Positions 1 through 11,001 of a stretch of 64,000 nt of DNA are shown piece by piece. Position numbers and translations under genes: made by a program. The notes under the pieces were generated by a model. That model made no database searches, was not told where the DNA came from, and saw nothing but the letters and a program-made list of their open reading frames with translations. This stretch comes from Delphinus delphis (taxonomy: Eukaryota; Chordata; Mammalia; Artiodactyla; Delphinidae): NCBI RefSeq assembly GCF_949987515.2, contig NW_027192671.1, positions 868,001 to 932,000 of the forward strand, read 5' to 3'. Positions within the stretch are counted from its first letter, which is position 1; each line of letters opens with the position of its first letter.

Positions 1-1000
1 AGAAAGTGAAAAATGGATAAAGAAGTTATGGTATTTACTTACAAAGCAATATCACTCAGCAATGAAATCTATGTCATCAGGCCCTTAGCAGCACAATGAG
101 TGGATTCAGGTATGATGATTCTAACTGAAATAAGTCACACAGAAAAAGAAACATCATAAGATATCAGTAATACACGGAATGTAAACTTGGCTACACAGGA
201 ACTGAATTACAGAACAGAACAGGGTCTCAAATTTAGAAAACCAACTTATGCTTGCTTAAGGGGAAAGGTGAATTGGGGTGCTGCATAACCAGAGATCGAA
301 ATGAGCACAGATAAAGTTCCTTAAGCCAAATATGGAATAGACAAGAGCTACTCCTTGCTCAACGAAATGGACTCAACACCGCATATTAAACGCCTAAGAA
401 TGTACCTGACTAGTAAGTATCTTAAAACCTATGGATTGCTATGTCTCCGAAAGAGAATCAAGCATGTGTACAGGGGCATAAACGCAGCAGTGATAGGATT
501 GGAGAGGTTCGGTGAGCAAATGAAGAACCTTTGAAGTCATATTGTATGGTACCCATTCCACGGGTTTCAACTACCGAGGTTTAAGGTATTCTTCCTTCAG
601 CTAAAACATGCATGTGGAACCCAAGTATGATCAACCATGTGAACGGGAGACGTGTTCAAATATGTCTCAGTTTTCCTCCCCTGGTACTCGGGTGCAACAT
701 TCCAGACGTTTTACTAACACTCTCCCCACTTGGAGAGTCAGCGCCTTTAACCTCCTGTTTGGCCCAGTTTGCAATTTCTGCGGAAGATGAACAGGAATAG
801 GAGAACCAATGAGAGACCAGCTGGAGGTGTCTGGACGGGCAAATTTAACTCTGATTTCCCACCAGGAAGAGGAAATAACCAAAGGCTCAGCGTGCCGTGC
901 CGGAACCAGATTAGGGCCTGAAGCCATCCTGCGGTGTTGCGGCCAGGTCACAAGAAAGCGAGTTGAAGAAACGAGCTCAGGGGCACTGTAATTCACAAAC

Positions 1001-1246
1001 CTGCAGAGTTATAAATGACAGCTATCGTCCAAAAATAGACTGAAGTAAGGCTGCCAAGAGGACTTGAAAGCGGGGCAGAATTGCAGGAAACCGATTTCAG
1101 GAGGTAGACTGGAATTGCATTGAAAGCATAGGAAAAGAGGCAGAACGTCCACAATGATGCACTTGGCCAAAAAGGGCGTATGCGTTTTTTCCTGAATATA
1201 TTCAGGAAAAAACGCATACGCCCTTTTTGGCCAACCAAGCAAGCTT
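1001..1246. other. Conserved PstI-to-HindIII core of the monomer (unit 1 copy)
   Basis: This stretch runs from CTGCAG (1001) through TATAAA (1010-1015) and the 72-bp palindrome to AAGCTT (1241). Across all 40 units it shows only scattered private substitutions, whereas the 400 bases before it carry most of the subtype-defining differences. TATAAA sits in GAGTTATAAATGACAGC in every complete unit. It could be a promoter-like element, but nothing else in the sequence supports transcription, so I do not call a promoter. Confidence 0.55.
1163..1234. repeat. Perfect 72-bp palindrome, reference copy (unit 1)
   Basis: A 36-base arm beginning TTGGCCAAAAAGGGCG is followed directly by its exact reverse complement, with no spacer; the symmetry axis lies between 1198 and 1199 in TGAATA|TATTCA. 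Either strand can fold into a hairpin with a stem of about 34 bp, and the duplex could extrude a cruciform. The same element occurs once in each of the 40 complete units. By eye it is exact in units 1, 2, 7-19, 21, 23-28, 33-36, 38 and 39. A second small palindrome, GCAAGCTTGC (1239-1248), lies just to its right. Its function is unknown. Confidence 0.97.
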
Positions 1247-1575
1247 GCAAAGGAAATCTGCACTACAATGAAGTCTCACTTCCCCCTGGTCAAAAGGGCC
1301 ATCTGAAAAAAGTGTAAAATCCAGAAAGGCAGGACAGGCCATGGAGAACTGGGAGCCTTGTTATGCTGATGGGCGGGATGTAAATTGCCAACAACCACTC
1401 GGGAGAAGTGTATGGTGTTTCCTGAAACATCTAAAAACAAAGCAACAGAACCTAGGGCACTTCCACTTATGGTCCTATAGCTTAGGGAAATTAAAATCAA
1501 AAAGACACAGCCACCCCAAAGTTTGGAATGGCTCTGTTTACAAGAACCTCGTTTACAGTACAAGTTCAACATCGC

Positions 1576-3154
1576 AGAAAGTGAAAAATGGATAAAGAAG
1601 TTGTGGTATTTACGTACAAAGCAATATCACTCAGCAATGAAATCTGTGTCATCAGGCCCGTAGCATCATAATGAGTGGATTCAGGTACGATGATTCTAAC
1701 TGAAATAAGTCACACAGAAAGAGAAACATCATAAGATATCACTAATACACGGAATGTAAACTTGGCTACACAGGAACTGCATTCCAAAACAGAACAGGGT
1801 CTCAAATTTAGAAAACCAACTTATGCTTGCTTAAGGTGAAAGGTGAGTTGGGGTGCTGCATAAAACCAGAGATTGAAATGAGCACAGATAAAGTTCCTTA
1901 AGCCAAATATGGAATAGACAAGAGCTACTCCTTGCTCAACGAAATGGACACAAAACCCCATATTAAACGCCTAAGAATGCACCTGACTAGTAAGTATCGT
2001 AAAACCTATGGATTGCTATGTCTCCGAAAGAGAATCAAGCGCGTGTACAGGGGCATAAACGCAGCAGTGATAGGATTGGAGAGGTTCGTGAGCAAATGAA
2101 GACCCTTTGAAGTCATATTGCATGGTACCCATTCCACGGGTCTCAACTCTCCAGGTTTAAGGTATTCTTCCTTCAGCTAAAACATGCATGTGGAACCCAG
2201 AGTATGATCAACCGTGTGAACGGGAGACGTGTTCAAATATGTCTCAGTTTTCCTCCCCTGGTACTCGGGTGCAACATTCCAGACGCTTTACTAACACTCT
2301 CCCCACTTGGAGAGTCAGCGCCTTTAACCTCCTGTTTGGCCCAGTTTGCAATTTCTGCGGAAGATGAACAGGAATAGCGAGAACCAATGAGAGACTAGCT
2401 GGAGGTGTCTGGACGGGCAAATTTAACTCTCATTTCCCACCAGGAAGAGGAAATAACCAAAGGCTAAGCGTGCCGTGCCGGAACCAGATTAGGGCCTGAA
2501 GCCATCCTGCGGTGTTGCGGCCAGCTCACAAGAAAGCGAGTTGAAGAAAGGAGCTCAGGGACACTGTAATTCACAAACCTGCAGAGTTATAAATGACAGC
2601 TATCGTCCAAAAATAGACTGAAGTAAGGCTGCCAAGAGGACTTGAAAGCGGGGCAGAATTGCAGGAAACCGATTTCAGGAGGTAGACTCAAATTGCATTG
2701 AAAGCATAGGAAAAGAGGCAGAACGTACACAATGATGCACTTGGCCAAAAAGGGCGTATGCGTTTTTTCCTGAATATATTCAGGAAAAAACGCATACGCC
2801 CTTTTTGGCCAACCAAGCAAGCTTGCAAAGGAAATCTGCACTACAATGAAGTCTCACTTCCCCCCGGTCAAAAGGACCATCTGAAAAAAGTGTAAAATCC
2901 AGAAAGGCAGGACAGGCCATGGAGAACTGGGAGCCTTGTTATGCTGATGGGCGGGATGTAAATTGCCAACAACCACTCGGGAGAAGTGTATGGTGTTTCC
3001 TGAAACATCTAGAAAACAAAGCAACAGAACCTAGGGCACTTCCACTTATGGTCCTATAGCTTAGGGAAATTAAAATCAAAAAGACACAGCCACCCCAAAG
3101 TTTGGAACGGCTCTGTTTACAAGAACCTCGTTTACAGTACAAGTTCAACATCGC
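1576..3154. repeat. Satellite unit 2
   Basis: Private variants include ACAAAACCCCAT near 1950, a one-base loss in GGTTCGTGAGC near 2088, AGGCTAAGCG near 2462, GACTCAAATTGC near 2687 and CGTACACAATG near 2725. It starts with TTTACGTACAAAG, intermediate between the two start types. Palindrome 2741-2812 is intact. Its last part (from about 2,876) already belongs to the 3,134-bp duplicated dimer. Confidence 0.95.
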
Positions 3155-4731
3155 AGAAAGTGAAAAATGGATAAAGAAGTTGTGGTATTCACTTACAAAG
3201 CAATATCACTCAGCAATGAAATCTGTGTCATCAGGCCCTTAGCAGCACAATGAGTGGATTCAGGTATGATGATTCTAACTGAAGTAAGTCACACAGAAAA
3301 AGAAACATCATAAGATATCAGTAATACACGGAATGTAAACTTGGCTACACAGGAACTGAATTACAGAACAGAACAGGGTCTCAAATTTAGAAAACCAACT
3401 TATGCTTGCTTAAGGGTAAAGGTGAGTTGGGGTGCTGCATAAAACCAGAGATTGAAATGAGCACAGATAAAGTACCTTAAGTCAAATATGGAATAGACAA
3501 GAGCTACTCCTTGCTCAACGAAATGGACTCAACACCGCATATTAAACGCCTAAGAATGTACCTGACTAGTAAGTATCTTAAAACCTATGGATTGCTATGT
3601 CTCCGAAAGAGAATCAAGCATGTGTACAGGGGCATAAACGCAGCAGTGATAGGATTGGAGAGGTTCGGTGAGCAAATGAAGACCCTTTGAAGTCATATTG
3701 CATGGTACCCATTCCACGGGTCTTAACTCTCCAGGTTTAAGGTATTCTTCCTTCAGCTAAAACATGCATGTGGAACCCAAGTATGATCAACCATGTGAAC
3801 GGGAGACGTGTTCAAATATGTCTCAGTTTTCCTCCCCTGGTACTCGGGTGCAACATTCCAGACGCTTTACTAACACTCTCCCCACTTGGAGAGTCAGCGC
3901 TTTTACCCTCCTGTTTGGCCCAGTTTGCAATTTCTGCGGAAGATGAACAGGAATAGCGAGAACCAATGAGAGACTAGCTGGAGGTGTCTGGACGGGCAAA
4001 TTTAACTCTCATTTCCCACCAGGAAGAGGAAATAACCAAAGGCTCAGCGTGCCGTGCCGGAACCAGATTAGGGCCTGAAGCCATCATGCGGTGTTGCGGC
4101 CAGGTCACAAGAAAGCGAGTTGAAGAAAGGAGCTCAGGGGCACTGTAATTCACAAACCTGCAGAGTTATAAATGACAGCTATCGTCCAAAAATAGACTGA
4201 AGTAAGGCTGCCAAGAGGACTTGAAAGCGGGGCAGAATTGCAGGAAACCGATTTCAGGAGGTAGACTGGAATTGCATTGAAAGCATAGGAAAAGAGGCAG
4301 AACGTCCACAATGATGCACTTGGCCAAAAAGGGCGTATGCGTTTTTTCCTGAATATATTCAGGAAAAAACGCATATGCCCTTTTTGGCCAACCCAGCAAG
4401 CTTGCAAAGGAAATCTGCACTACAATGAAGTCTCACTTCCCCCCGGTAAAGGGCCATCTGAAAAAAGTGTAAACTCCAGAAAGGCAGGACAGGCCATGGA
4501 GAACTGGGAGCCTTGTTATGCTGATGGGCGGGATGTAAATTGCCAACAGACACTCAGGAGAAGTGTATGGTGTTTCCTGAAACATCTAAAAAACAAAGCA
4601 TCAGAGCCTAGGGCACTTCCACTTATGGTCCTATAGATTAGGGAAATTAAAATCAAAAAGACACAGCCACCCCAAAGTTTGGGACGCCTCCGTTTACAAG
4701 AACGTCGTTTACCGTACAAGTTCAATATCAC
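3155..4731. repeat. Satellite unit 3 (first copy of dimer, left half)
   Basis: Marked by GGTATTCACTTAC, GTACCTTAAGTCAAAT and GCGCTTTTACCCTCC, all shared with unit 5. Palindrome 4320-4391 has one C-to-T change at 4376. It ends with the divergent tail CGCCTCCGTTTAC ... ACCGTAC seen at unit ends 3, 5, 7, 35 and 36. Confidence 0.95.
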
Positions 4732-6288
4732 AGAAAGTGAAAAATGGATAAAGAACTTGTGGTACTTACGTACAATGCAGTATCACTCAGCAATGAAATC
4801 TATGTCATCAGGCCCGTAGCAGCATAATGAGTGGATTCAGGTACGATGATTCTAACTGAAATAAGTCACACAGAAAAAGAAACATCATAAGATATCAGTA
4901 ATACACGGAATGTAAACTTGGCTACACAGGAACTGAATTACAGAACAGAACAGGGTCTCAAATTTAGAAAACCAACTTATGCTTGCTTAAGGGGAAAGGT
5001 GAATTGGGGTGCTGCATAACCAGAGATCTAAATGAGCACAGATAAAGTTCCTTAAGCCAAATATGGAATAGACAAGAGCTACTCCTTGCTCAACGAAATG
5101 GACTCAACACCGCATATTAAACGCCTAAGAATGTACCTGACTAGTAAGTATCTTAAAACCTATGGATTGCTATGTCTCCGAAAGAGAATCAAGCATGTGT
5201 ACAGGGTCATAAACGCAGCAGTGATAGGATTGGAGAGGTTCGGTGAGCAAATGAAGAACCTTTGAAGTCATATTGTATGGTACCCATTCCACGGGTTTCA
5301 ACTACCGAGGTTTAAGGTATTCTTCCTTCAGCTAAAACATGCATGTGGAACCCAAGTATGATCAACCATGTGAACGGGAGACCTGTTCAAATATGTCTCA
5401 GTTTTCCTCCCCTGGTACTCGGGTGCAACATTCCAGACGCTTTACTAACACTCTCCCCACTTGGAGAGTCAGCGCCTTTAACCTCCTGTTTGGCCCAGTT
5501 TGCAATTACTGCGGAAGATGAACAGGAATAGCGAGAACCAATGAGAGACTAGCTGGAGGTGTCTGGACGGGCAAATTTAACTCTCATTTCCCACCAGGAA
5601 GAGGAAATAACCAAAGGCTCAGCGTGCCGTGCCGGAACCAGATTAGGGCCTGAAGCCATCCTGCGGTGTTGCGGCCAGGTCACAAGAAAGCGAGTTGAAG
5701 AAACGAGCTCAGGGGCACTGTAATTCAAAAACCTGCAGAGTTATAAATGACAGCTATCGTCCAAAAATAGACTGAAGTAAGGCTGCCAAGAGGACTTGAA
5801 AGCGGGGCAGAATTGCAGGAAACCGATTTCAGGAGGTAGACTGGAATTGCATTGAAAGCATAGGAAAAGAGGCAGAACGTCCACAATGATGCACTTGGCC
5901 AAAAAGGGCGTATTCAGGAAAAAACGCATACGCCCTTTTTGGCCAACCAAGCAAGCTTGCAAAGGAAATCTGCACTACAATGAAGTCTCACTTCCCCCCG
6001 GTCAAAAGGGCCATCTGAAAAAAGTGTAAAATCCAGAAAGGCAGGACAGGCCATGGAGAACTGGGAGCCTTGTTATGCTGATGGGCGGGATGTAAATTGC
6101 CAACAACCACTCGGGAGAAGTGTATGGTGTTTCCTGAAACATCTAGAAAACAAAGCAACAGAACCTAGGGCACTTCCACTTATGGTCCTATAGCTTAGGG
6201 AAATTAAAATCAAAAAGACACAGCCACCCCAAAGTTTGGAACGGCTCTGTTTACAAGAACCTCGTTTACAGTACAAGTTCAACATCGC
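4732..6288. repeat. Satellite unit 4 (palindrome-deleted)
   Basis: Begins with the divergent start CTTGTGGTACTTACGTACAATGCAG-type, as in units 6 and 8. The body is like unit 1 (GCATAACC, TTGTATGG). It is 1,557 bp long because 20 bases are missing from the palindrome (remnant 5895-5946). AGGGTCATAAACG near 5206 differs from unit 6. Confidence 0.95.
5895..5946. repeat. Palindrome remnant lacking 20 central bases (unit 4)
   Basis: GGGCGTAT is joined directly to TCAGG. The missing 20 bases cover most of the left inner arm and the axis. The short motif TAT lies at both break edges. The outer arms can still pair, giving a shorter stem with a loop. Confidence 0.93.
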
Positions 6289-7865
6289 AGAAAGTGAAAA
6301 ATGGATAAAGAAGTTGTGGTATTCACTTACAAAGCAATATCACTCAGCAATGAAATCTGTGTCATCAGGCCCTTAGCAGCACAATGAGTGGATTCAGGTA
6401 TGATGATTCTAACTGAAGTAAGTCACACAGAAAAAGAAACATCATAAGATATCAGTAATACACGGAATGTAAACTTGGCTACACAGGAACTGAATTACAG
6501 AACAGAACAGGGTCTCAAATTTAGAAAACCAACTTATGCTTGCTTAAGGGTAAAGGTGAGTTGGGGTGCTGCATAAAACCAGAGATTGAAATGAGCACAG
6601 ATAAAGTACCTTAAGTCAAATATGGAATAGACAAGAGCTACTCCTTGCTCAACGAAATGGACTCAACACCGCATATTAAACGCCTAAGAATGTACCTGAC
6701 TAGTAAGTATCTTAAAACCTGTGGATTGCTATGTCTCCGAAAGAGAATCAAGCATGTGTACAGGGGCATAAACGCAGCAGTGATAGGATTGGAGAGGTTC
6801 GGTGAGCAAATGAAGACCCTTTGAAGTCATATTGCATGGTACCCATTCCACGGGTCTTAACTCTCCAGGTTTAAGGTATTCTTCCTTCAGCTAAAACATG
6901 CATGTGGAACCCAAGTATGATCAACCATGTGAACGGGAGACGTGTTCAAATATGTCTCAGTTTTCCTCCCCTGGTACTCGGGTGCAACATTCCAGACGCT
7001 TTACTAACACTCTCCCCACTTGGAGAGTCAGCGCTTTTACCCTCCTGTTTGGCCCAGTTTGCAATTTCTGCGGAAGATGAACAGGAATAGCGAGAACCAA
7101 TGAGAGACTAGCTGGAGGTGTCTGGACGGGCAAATTTAACTCTCATTTCCCACCAGGAAGAGGAAATAACCAAAGGCTCAGCGTGCCGTGCCGGAACCAG
7201 ATTAGGGCCTGAAGCCATCATGCGGTGTTGCGGCAAGGTCACAAGAAAGCGAGTTGAAGAAAGGAGCTCAGGGGCACTGTAATTCACAAACCTGCAGAGT
7301 TATAAATGACAGCTATCGTCCAAAAATAGACTGAAGTAAGGCTGCCAAGAGGACTTGAAAGCGGGGCAGAATTGCAGGAAACCGATTTCAGGAGGTAGAC
7401 TGGAATTGCATTGAAAGCATAGGAAAAGAGGCAGAACGTCCACAATGATGCACTTGGCCAAAAAGGGCGTATGCGTTTTTTCCTGAATATATTCAGGAAA
7501 AAACGCATATGCCCTTTTTGGCCAACCAAGCAAGCTTGCAAAGGAAATCTGCACTACAATGAAGTCTCACTTCCCCCCGGTAAAGGGCCATCTGAAAAAA
7601 GTGTAAACTCCAGAAAGGCAGGACAGGCCATGGAGAACTGGGAGCCTTGTTATGCTGATGGGCGGGATGTAAATTGCCAACAGACACTCAGGAGAAGTGT
7701 ATGGTGTTTCCTGAAACATCTAAAAAACAAAGCATCAGAGCCTAGGGCACTTCCACTTATGGTCCTATAGATTAGGGAAATTAAAATCAAAAAGACACAG
7801 CCACCCCAAAGTTTGGGACGCCTCCGTTTACAAGAACGTCGTTTACCGTACAAGTTCAATATCAC
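6289..7865. repeat. Satellite unit 5 (second copy of dimer, left half)
   Basis: Copy of unit 3 at an offset of 3,134 bp, with a few private changes: ACCTGTGGATTG near 6720, GCGGCAAGGTC near 7232 and ACCAAGC rather than ACCCAGC near 7527. Palindrome 7454-7525 has the same C-to-T change as unit 3, at 7510. Confidence 0.95.
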
Positions 7866-9422
7866 AGAAAGTGAAAAATGGATAAAGAACTTGTGGTACT
7901 TACGTACAATGCAGTATCACTCAGCAATGAAATCTATGTCATCAGGCCCGTAGCAGCATAATGAGTGGATTCAGGTACGATGATTCTAACTGAAATAAGT
8001 CACACAGAAAAAGAAACATCATAAGATATCAGTAATACACGGAATGTAAACTTGGCTACACAGGAACTGAATTACAGAACAGAACAGGGTCTCAAATTTA
8101 GAAAACCAACTTATGCTTGCTTAAGGGGAAAGGTGAATTGGGGTGCTGCATAACCAGAGATCTAAATGAGCACAGATAAAGTTCCTTAAGCCAAATATGG
8201 AATAGACAAGAGCTACTCCTTGCTCAACGAAATGGACTCAACACCGCATATTAAACGCCTAAGAATGTACCTGACTAGTAAGTATCTTAAAACCTATGGA
8301 TTGCTATGTCTCCGAAAGAGAATCAAGCATGTGTACAGGGGCATAAACGCAGCAGTGATAGGATTGGAGAGGTTCGGTGAGCAAATGAAGAACCTTTGAA
8401 GTCATATTGTATGGTACCCATTCCACGGGTTTCAACTACCGAGGTTTAAGGTATTCTTCCTTCAGCTAAAACATGCATGTGGAACCCAAGTATGATCAAC
8501 CATGTGAACGGGAGACCTGTTCAAATATGTCTCAGTTTTCCTCCCCTGGTACTCGGGTGCAACATTCCAGACGCTTTACTAACACTCTCCCCACTTGGAG
8601 AGTCAGCGCCTTTAACCTCCTGTTTGGCCCAGTTTGCAATTACTGCGGAAGATGAACAGGAATAGCGAGAACCAATGAGAGACTAGCTGGAGGTGTCTGG
8701 ACGGGCAAATTTAACTCTCATTTCCCACCAGGAAGAGGAAATAACCAAAGGCTCAGCGTGCCGTGCCGGAACCAGATTAGGGCCTGAAGCCATCCTGCGG
8801 TGTTGCGGCCAGGTCACAAGAAAGCGAGTTGAAGAAACGAGCTCAGGGGCACTGTAATTCAAAAACCTGCAGAGTTATAAATGACAGCTATCGTCCAAAA
8901 ATAGACTGAAGTAAGGCTGCCAAGAGGACTTGAAAGCGGGGCAGAATTGCAGGAAACCGATTTCAGGAGGTAGACTGGAATTGCATTGAAAGCATAGGAA
9001 AAGAGGCAGAACGTCCACAATGATGCACTTGGCCAAAAAGGGCGTATTCAGGAAAAAACGCATACGCCCTTTTTGGCCAACCAAGCAAGCTTGCAAAGGA
9101 AATCTGCACTACAATGAAGTCTCACTTCCCCCCGGTCAAAAGGGCCATCTGAAAAAAGTGTAAAATCCAGAAAGGCAGGACAGGCCATGGAGAACTGGGA
9201 GCCTTGTTATGCTGATGGGCGGGATGTAAATTGCCAACAACCACTCGGGAGAAGTGTATGGTGTTTCCTGAAACATCTATAAAACAAAGCAACAGAACCT
9301 AGGGCACTTCCACTTATGGTCCTATAGCTTAGGGAAATTAAAATCAAAAAGACACAGCCACCCCAAAGTTTGGAACGGCTCTGTTTACAAGAACCTCGTT
9401 TACAGTACAAGTTCAACATCGC
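7866..9422. repeat. Satellite unit 6 (second palindrome-deleted copy)
   Basis: Copy of unit 4 at an offset of 3,134 bp, 1,557 bp long, with the identical 20-base deletion in the palindrome (remnant 9029-9080). One visible private change is CATCTATAAAAC near 9277, where units 2 and 4 have CATCTAGAAAAC. Confidence 0.95.
9029..9080. repeat. Palindrome remnant lacking 20 central bases (unit 6)
   Basis: Identical deletion to that in unit 4, 3,134 bp away, so it was inherited by duplication rather than arising twice. Confidence 0.93.
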
Positions 9423-11001
9423 AGAAAGTGAAAAATGGATAAAGAAGTTGTGGTATTCACTTACAAAGCAATATCACTCAGCAATGAAATCTGTGTCATC
9501 AGGCCCTTAGCAGCACAATGAGTGGATTCAGGTATGATGATTCTAACTGAAGTAAGTCACACAGAAAAAGAAACATCATAAGATATCAGTAATACACGGA
9601 ATGGAAACTTGGCTACACAGGAACTGAATTACAGAACAGAACAGGGTCTCAAATTTAGAAAACCAACTTATGCTTGCTTAAGGGTAAAGGTGAGTTGGGG
9701 TGCTGCATAAAACCAGAGATTGAAATGAGCACAGATAAAGTACCTTAAGTCAAATATGGAATAGACAAGAGCTACTACTTGCTCAACGAAATGGACTCAA
9801 CACCGCATATTAAACGCCTAAGAATGTACCTGACTAGTAAGTATCTTAAAACCTATGGATTGCTATGTCTCCGAAAGAGAATCAAGCATGTGTACAGGGG
9901 CATAAACGCAGCAGTGATAGGATTGGAGAGGTTCGGTGAGCAAATGAAGACCCTTTGAAGTCATATTGCATGGTACCCATTACACGGGTCTTAACTCTCC
10001 AGGTTTAAGGTATTCTTCCTTCAGCTAAAACATGCATGTGGAACCCAAGTATGATCAACCATGTGAACGGGAGACGTGTTCAAATATGTCTCAGTTTTCC
10101 TCCCCTGGTACTCGGGTGCAAGATTCCAGACGCTTTACTAACACTCTCCCCACTTGGAGAGTCAGCGCCTTTAACCTCCTGTTTGGCCCAGTTTGCAATT
10201 TCTGCGGAAGATGAACAGGAATAGCGAGAACCAATGAGAGACTAGCTGGAGGTGTCTGGACGGGCAAATTTAACTCTCATTTCCCACCAGGAAGAGGAAT
10301 TAACCAAAGGCTCAGCGTGCCGTGCCGGAACCAGATTAGGGCCTGAAGACATCCTGCGGTGTTGCGGCCAGGTCACAAGAAAGCGAGTTGAAGAAACGAG
10401 CTCAGGGGCAGTGCAATTCACAAACCTGCAGAGTTATAAATGACAGCTATCGTCCAAAAATAGACTGAAGTAAGGCTGCCAAGAGGACTTGAAAGCGGGG
10501 CAGAATTGCAGGAAACCGATTTCAGGAGGTAGACTGGAATTGCATTGAAAGCATAGGAAAAGAGGCAGAACGTCCACAATGATGCACTTGGCCAAAAAGG
10601 GCGTATGCGTTTTTTCCTGAATATATTCAGGAAAAAACGCATACGCCCTTTTTGGCCAACCAAGCAAGCTTGCAAAGGAAATCTGCACTACAATGAAGTC
10701 TCACTTCCCCCCGGTCAAAAGGGCCATCTGAAAAAAGTGTAAAATCCAGAAAGGCAGGACAGGCCATGGAGAACTGGGAGCCTTGTTATGCTGATGGGCG
10801 GGATGTAAATTGCCAACAGACACTCGGGAGAAGTGTATGGTGTTTCCTGAAACATCTAAAAAACAAAGCAACAGAGCCTAGGGCACTTCCACTTATGGTC
10901 CTATAGCTTAGGGAAATTAAAATCAAAAAGACACAGCCACCCCAAAGTTTGGGACGCCTCTGTTTACAAGAACCTCGTTTACCGTACAAGTTCAATATCA
11001 C
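9423..11001. repeat. Satellite unit 7
   Basis: The first half follows units 3 and 5 (GGTATTCACTTAC, TACCTTAAGTC). It then diverges: GCTACTACTTGC near 9770, CATTACACGGG near 9978, GCAAGATTCC near 10118, GAAGACATCC near 10347 and GGCAGTGCAATTC near 10407. Palindrome 10588-10659 is intact. It ends with the divergent tail. Confidence 0.95.

Larger units (their letters stand above)
1..1575. repeat. Satellite unit 1
   Basis: Its body matches units 4 and 6: GCATAACCAGAG (two bases shorter than the usual GCATAAAACC), TTGTATGGTACC, ACTACCGAGG and GAACCTTTGAAG. It has its own AATAGGAGAACC where others have AATAGCGAGAACC. Palindrome 1163-1234 is intact. Confidence 0.95.
2876..9280. repeat. 3,134-bp dimer repeated in tandem (two copies and a little more)
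   Basis: Within this tract almost every base recurs 3,134 bases later, including two otherwise rare features: GGTATTCACTTAC and the 20-base palindrome deletion. I saw only four single-base differences between the copies (near 3591, 4099, 4395 and 5207 versus their counterparts). The limits are set by AAAGGACCATC at about 2872 on the left and CATCTATAAAAC at about 9280 on the right. Confidence 0.88.

Noticed and set aside
751..762. RNA polymerase III A-box-like TGGCCCAGTTTG
   Set aside because: No B-box matching GGTTCRANNCC lies at a suitable distance downstream, and no tRNA-like fold was seen.
608..800. Plus-strand open frames of 60-62 codons near ACATGCATGT
   Set aside because: A one-base difference between AACCCAAGTATG and AACCCAGAGTATG, or the TAG in AACCTAGAGTATG, shifts or stops the frame in many units, so there is no coding constraint.
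1153..1244. The palindrome as a self-complementary MITE or the fused inverted ends of a DNA transposon
   Set aside because: The flanks (AATGATGCAC on the left, CCAAGCAAGC on the right) show no target-site duplication, and every monomer has it at the same place, so an insertion origin cannot be shown.
1009..1263. Minus-strand open frames of 84, 85 and 100 codons repeated in most units
   Set aside because: They overlap each other in different frames, span the palindrome, and persist only because the DNA is homogenised. They are shortened by the 20-base deletion in units 4 and 6, and no domain is recognisable.
2943..3151. Minus-strand open frame of 70-71 codons across the NcoI-AvrII region
   Set aside because: It is conserved only to the degree of the surrounding DNA, with no start context, domain or codon pattern to support a gene.
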